A stretch of 64,000 nt of DNA from Mucinivorans hirudinis (GTDB taxonomy: Bacteria; Bacteroidota; Bacteroidia; Bacteroidales; Rikenellaceae): NCBI GenBank assembly GCA_000723505.1, contig HG934468.1, positions 1,272,798 through 1,336,797 of the forward strand, read 5' to 3'. Position 1 is the first letter of the stretch, and every line of letters starts with the position of its first letter. A model generated the notes under the pieces. It saw only the letters and a program-made list of their open reading frames with translations. It had not been told where the DNA came from and ran no database searches. The translations under genes and the position numbers were made by a program. Positions 62,060 through 64,000 of the stretch are shown here, in pieces.

Positions 62060-63670
62060 TTATTCTTTTCGCAACAACTCAACCGCACGCACCGCAGTCT
62101 TATCAACCGGATGGAAATAAAAGTATAGTGCGTTATCCTCCAGCAGGGTATTGCGCCCTATATAGCCCTTTATCTGTCCCATAATAAGAGACTTGACCTC
62201 TTCGGCATCTGCCGCCCTGTCGGGCTGCACGCCACTCTTGGAGGCATAGTTTACAAAATCGTAAAAAAGGTTTTTAGAGGCAAGAAATCTCTCCAGCGCC
62301 GCGAAGCTATCAATTTTATTAATCGCCGGGCGATTCTCCTCCACCACCTTTGTGGCGTAACGGAAAATCAGATTCTTTGCAAAAACTTTTCTAAAATATC
62401 CATTCACCCCAGCGGTATCTAATGGTACAAACTCGTCAGGCATAATGCCACCACCACCATAAACAACTCGCCCCTTAGAAGTTACAAACTTCAACTTCTC
62501 ATTCTGCTTTATGCTATCCACGCTGAACAGTTCGTCGTGCGCTGCACGCTGGTAGAGCTCCATAAAATACTCATCACTCTCGCCCATCTTGTAGGGTTTC
62601 TGAATCGAACGCCCGACAGGAGTGTAATAGTGGGCAATGGTCATTAGCAGTGCCGAGCCGTCCGGATAGTCTATCTGCTCCTGAACCAACCCCTTACCAA
62701 AGCTGCGACGTCCAACCACCAAACCACGGTCGTTGTCCTGAATCGCGCCGGCGAGAATCTCCGATGCCGAAGCTGAACCTTCGTCAATCATCACAACCAG
62801 GGGCACGCTCTTGTACTTGCCCGAGCCGTCAGCATACTGGTCAAGACGGCGCGAGTGAGCACCCTCGGTGTAGACAATCTTCTGCCCCTTCTCCAAAAAT
62901 TCGTTTGCAATCAAAATCGCAGGCTCCATATAGCCCCCGCCGTTGCCGCGCAAATCCACCACAAAACGCTTTGCACCATCCTTGGTGAGCACCGCCATCG
63001 CCTCCATAAGCTCCTTGTATGTGGTTGCCGCAAAACGTGAAAATTTTATGTACCCCACCGTATCCGCAATTACAAATGCCGCATCCAAACTCTTCATAGG
63101 AATCACCCCGCGCGTAATTGTAATTCGGGCAAGCTCGTTACTACCGTTACGTTGCACACCAATGGTGACCTTGGTGCCGCGTGTGCCTTTGAGTTTCTTA
63201 ACAACCTCGTCGCTGGGAATCTTGCGTCCGGCTATCACCGAATCATTGACCGTAATTATACGGTCACCCGCCACCACACCCGCCTTATCGCTCGGGCCAC
63301 CCGAAATAACATTCGTAACGAGCACCGTGTCGGTGAGCATATTAAACATAACACCAATTCCATCGAATTTCCCCTGCAACGGCTCATTCTTCTCGGTGAG
63401 TTCCGCAGCGGGTATGTACGAGGAATGGGGATCCAATTTGTTTATAAGTGCCGGAACAACCAGCTCCAACAGCGAATCGCGCGCAATATTATCCACATAC
63501 TTATTCTCAATGAGATTCATAGTGAAGGACAATTTGTCGTTTACGCCCAGCCGCGAGCCGACGGTCGAAATGGTCTGACGCTCCAAAATCACGCCGCCAA
63601 CAACACCCAAAAGAGCTGCCGCAACAACCATTACGACAACTCTAACTCCAATTTTATGTCTTGTATTCAT
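62060..63670 (-). CDS. S41 C-terminal processing protease (CtpA/Prc-like)
   Basis: A 536-residue exported protease with one N-terminal helix (residues 8-30). A PDZ domain (GIGVMFN, SDKAGVVAGDRIITVND) comes first, then the S41 core with the catalytic Ser in EGSASASEILAGAIQD (about 299-303) and Lys326 in GRRSFGKGLVQE. It likely trims C-termini of envelope proteins. The length fits the Bacteroidales members. Confidence 0.94.
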   Translation of the reverse strand: MNTRHKIGVRVVVMVVAAALLGVVGGVILERQTISTVGSRLGVNDKLSFTMNLIENKYVDNIARDSLLELVVPALINKLDPHSSYIPAAELTEKNEPLQGKFDGIGVMFNMLTDTVLVTNVISGGPSDKAGVVAGDRIITVNDSVIAGRKIPSDEVVKKLKGTRGTKVTIGVQRNGSNELARITITRGVIPMKSLDAAFVIADTVGYIKFSRFAATTYKELMEAMAVLTKDGAKRFVVDLRGNGGGYMEPAILIANEFLEKGQKIVYTEGAHSRRLDQYADGSGKYKSVPLVVMIDEGSASASEILAGAIQDNDRGLVVGRRSFGKGLVQEQIDYPDGSALLMTIAHYYTPVGRSIQKPYKMGESDEYFMELYQRAAHDELFSVDSIKQNEKLKFVTSKGRVVYGGGGIMPDEFVPLDTAGVNGYFRKVFAKNLIFRYATKVVEENRPAINKIDSFAALERFLASKNLFYDFVNYASKSGVQPDRAADAEEVKSLIMGQIKGYIGRNTLLEDNALYFYFHPVDKTAVRAVELLRKE

Positions 63671-63706
63671 AAAAAACCCTATATGTACTACTCTATACTA
63701 CTAGGC

Positions 63707-63748
63707 TTCTGAAAATTAGCCTTGGGTTAGCTTGGCAAATTTTCAGAA
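63707..63748. terminator. Hairpin downstream of the gene at the right edge
   Basis: TTCTGAAAATT (63707-63717) with AATTTTCAGAA (63738-63748) and an inner GCC/GGC stem. It lies after the stop of the partial gene at the edge and before the S41 protease. No strong T-tract. Confidence 0.55.
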
Positions 63749-63767
63749 TCCTAACTGCTCTTCACTC

Positions 63768-64000
63768 CTACTTCTTCTCAGGGGGTATGACGGTAACCAG
63801 ATAGATACGAGGTTGATATGGCAATATCTGCGGAACGGAGGCTGCATCACCGTTCACACCCTCCTTTGTCCATTTCGACACGGTAAGTATCTCTGCCGTC
63901 TCGCCCTGACGCATAAAGGGAAGCACCTTGTTTAATATCTCATTATCTGTCTCGTTACCCACGACCACTGCCTTTGGATAATAACTTTTGTTTATAGGAT
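63768..64000 (-). CDS. C-terminal end of an envelope protein, possibly FKBP-like
   Basis: The frame is open to the right edge of the window; only the last 77 residues are seen. The stretch MRQGETAEILTVSKW followed by a strand-turn-strand end (YQPRIYLVTVIPPEKK) is like the end of an FKBP-type prolyl isomerase domain, but the match is too short for certainty. It lies upstream of the S41 protease on the same strand. Confidence 0.55.
   Translation of the reverse strand, partial: PINKSYYPKAVVVGNETDNEILNKVLPFMRQGETAEILTVSKWTKEGVNGDAASVPQILPYQPRIYLVTVIPPEKK

Overview
The window is chromosomal DNA from a member of the Bacteroidota, almost certainly order Bacteroidales. The evidence is: exact TTTG-N19-TAnnTTTG promoters (the Bacteroidetes sigma consensus), gene starts without Shine-Dalgarno sequences, SusD-era style lipoproteins and DUF1573/DUF1080/DUF4369-type proteins, a free-standing cydB of the Bacteroides type, and tatA/tatC without tatB. 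A Rikenellaceae/Alistipes-like relative is a guess. No rRNA, CRISPR array, prophage or complete insertion sequence is visible.

Layout. 1-5 kb: end of a thioredoxin-fold protein, then lpxH, a small Cys-rich membrane protein, folD, a secreted GH16 lipoprotein and mtaB in one tight plus-strand operon. 5-9 kb: an AT-rich accessory pocket holding an orphan AAA ATPase and a frameshifted YhcG/DUF1016 nuclease flanked by a 63-bp direct repeat made from the 5' end of gpmI, followed by intact gpmI. 9-23.4 kb: a regulator, then the conserved translation/transcription block tRNA-Thr, tRNA-Tyr, tRNA-Gly, tuf, tRNA-Trp, secE, nusG, rplK, rplA, rplJ, rplL, rpoB, rpoC, ending in a long bidirectional terminator. 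23.4-38.9 kb: minus-strand operons (trpS-osmC-tatD-yeiH-rhodanese; rpsA; hydrolase-murC-ftsX-cydB; proC-DUF1573-DUF6265-nfnAB). 39-41.4 kb: xseA-xseB-recO. 41.4-44.4 kb: znuB-transglutaminase-like-ruvX-def on the minus strand. 44.6-49.1 kb: tatA-tatC next to a 3-keto-glycoside type set (isomerase, Gfo/Idh/MocA oxidoreductase, DUF1080). 49.4-56.6 kb: tRNA-Met, a zinc-ribbon protein, uvrC, DUF456, a lipoprotein, a thioredoxin and mrdA. 56.6-58.8 kb: a LytS/LytTR-type sensor-regulator operon with a 10-G tract just before its first start codon. 59-64 kb: free Met-R-sulfoxide reductase, acyl-CoA ligase, rplU-rpmA, an S41 protease and the end of one more gene.

The intergenic DNA is unusually rich in short tandem repeats (5, 7, 9 and 12 bp units), including an inverted pair of 9-bp arrays between nusG and rplK. 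Several longer inverted repeats (30-bp arms at 54.6 kb, 20-bp arms at 49.3 kb) have no assigned function. The most interesting items are the repeat-flanked, frameshifted YhcG cassette, the poly-G tract before the two-component operon, the inverted minisatellites inside the ribosomal protein operon, and the structured leader before rpoB.
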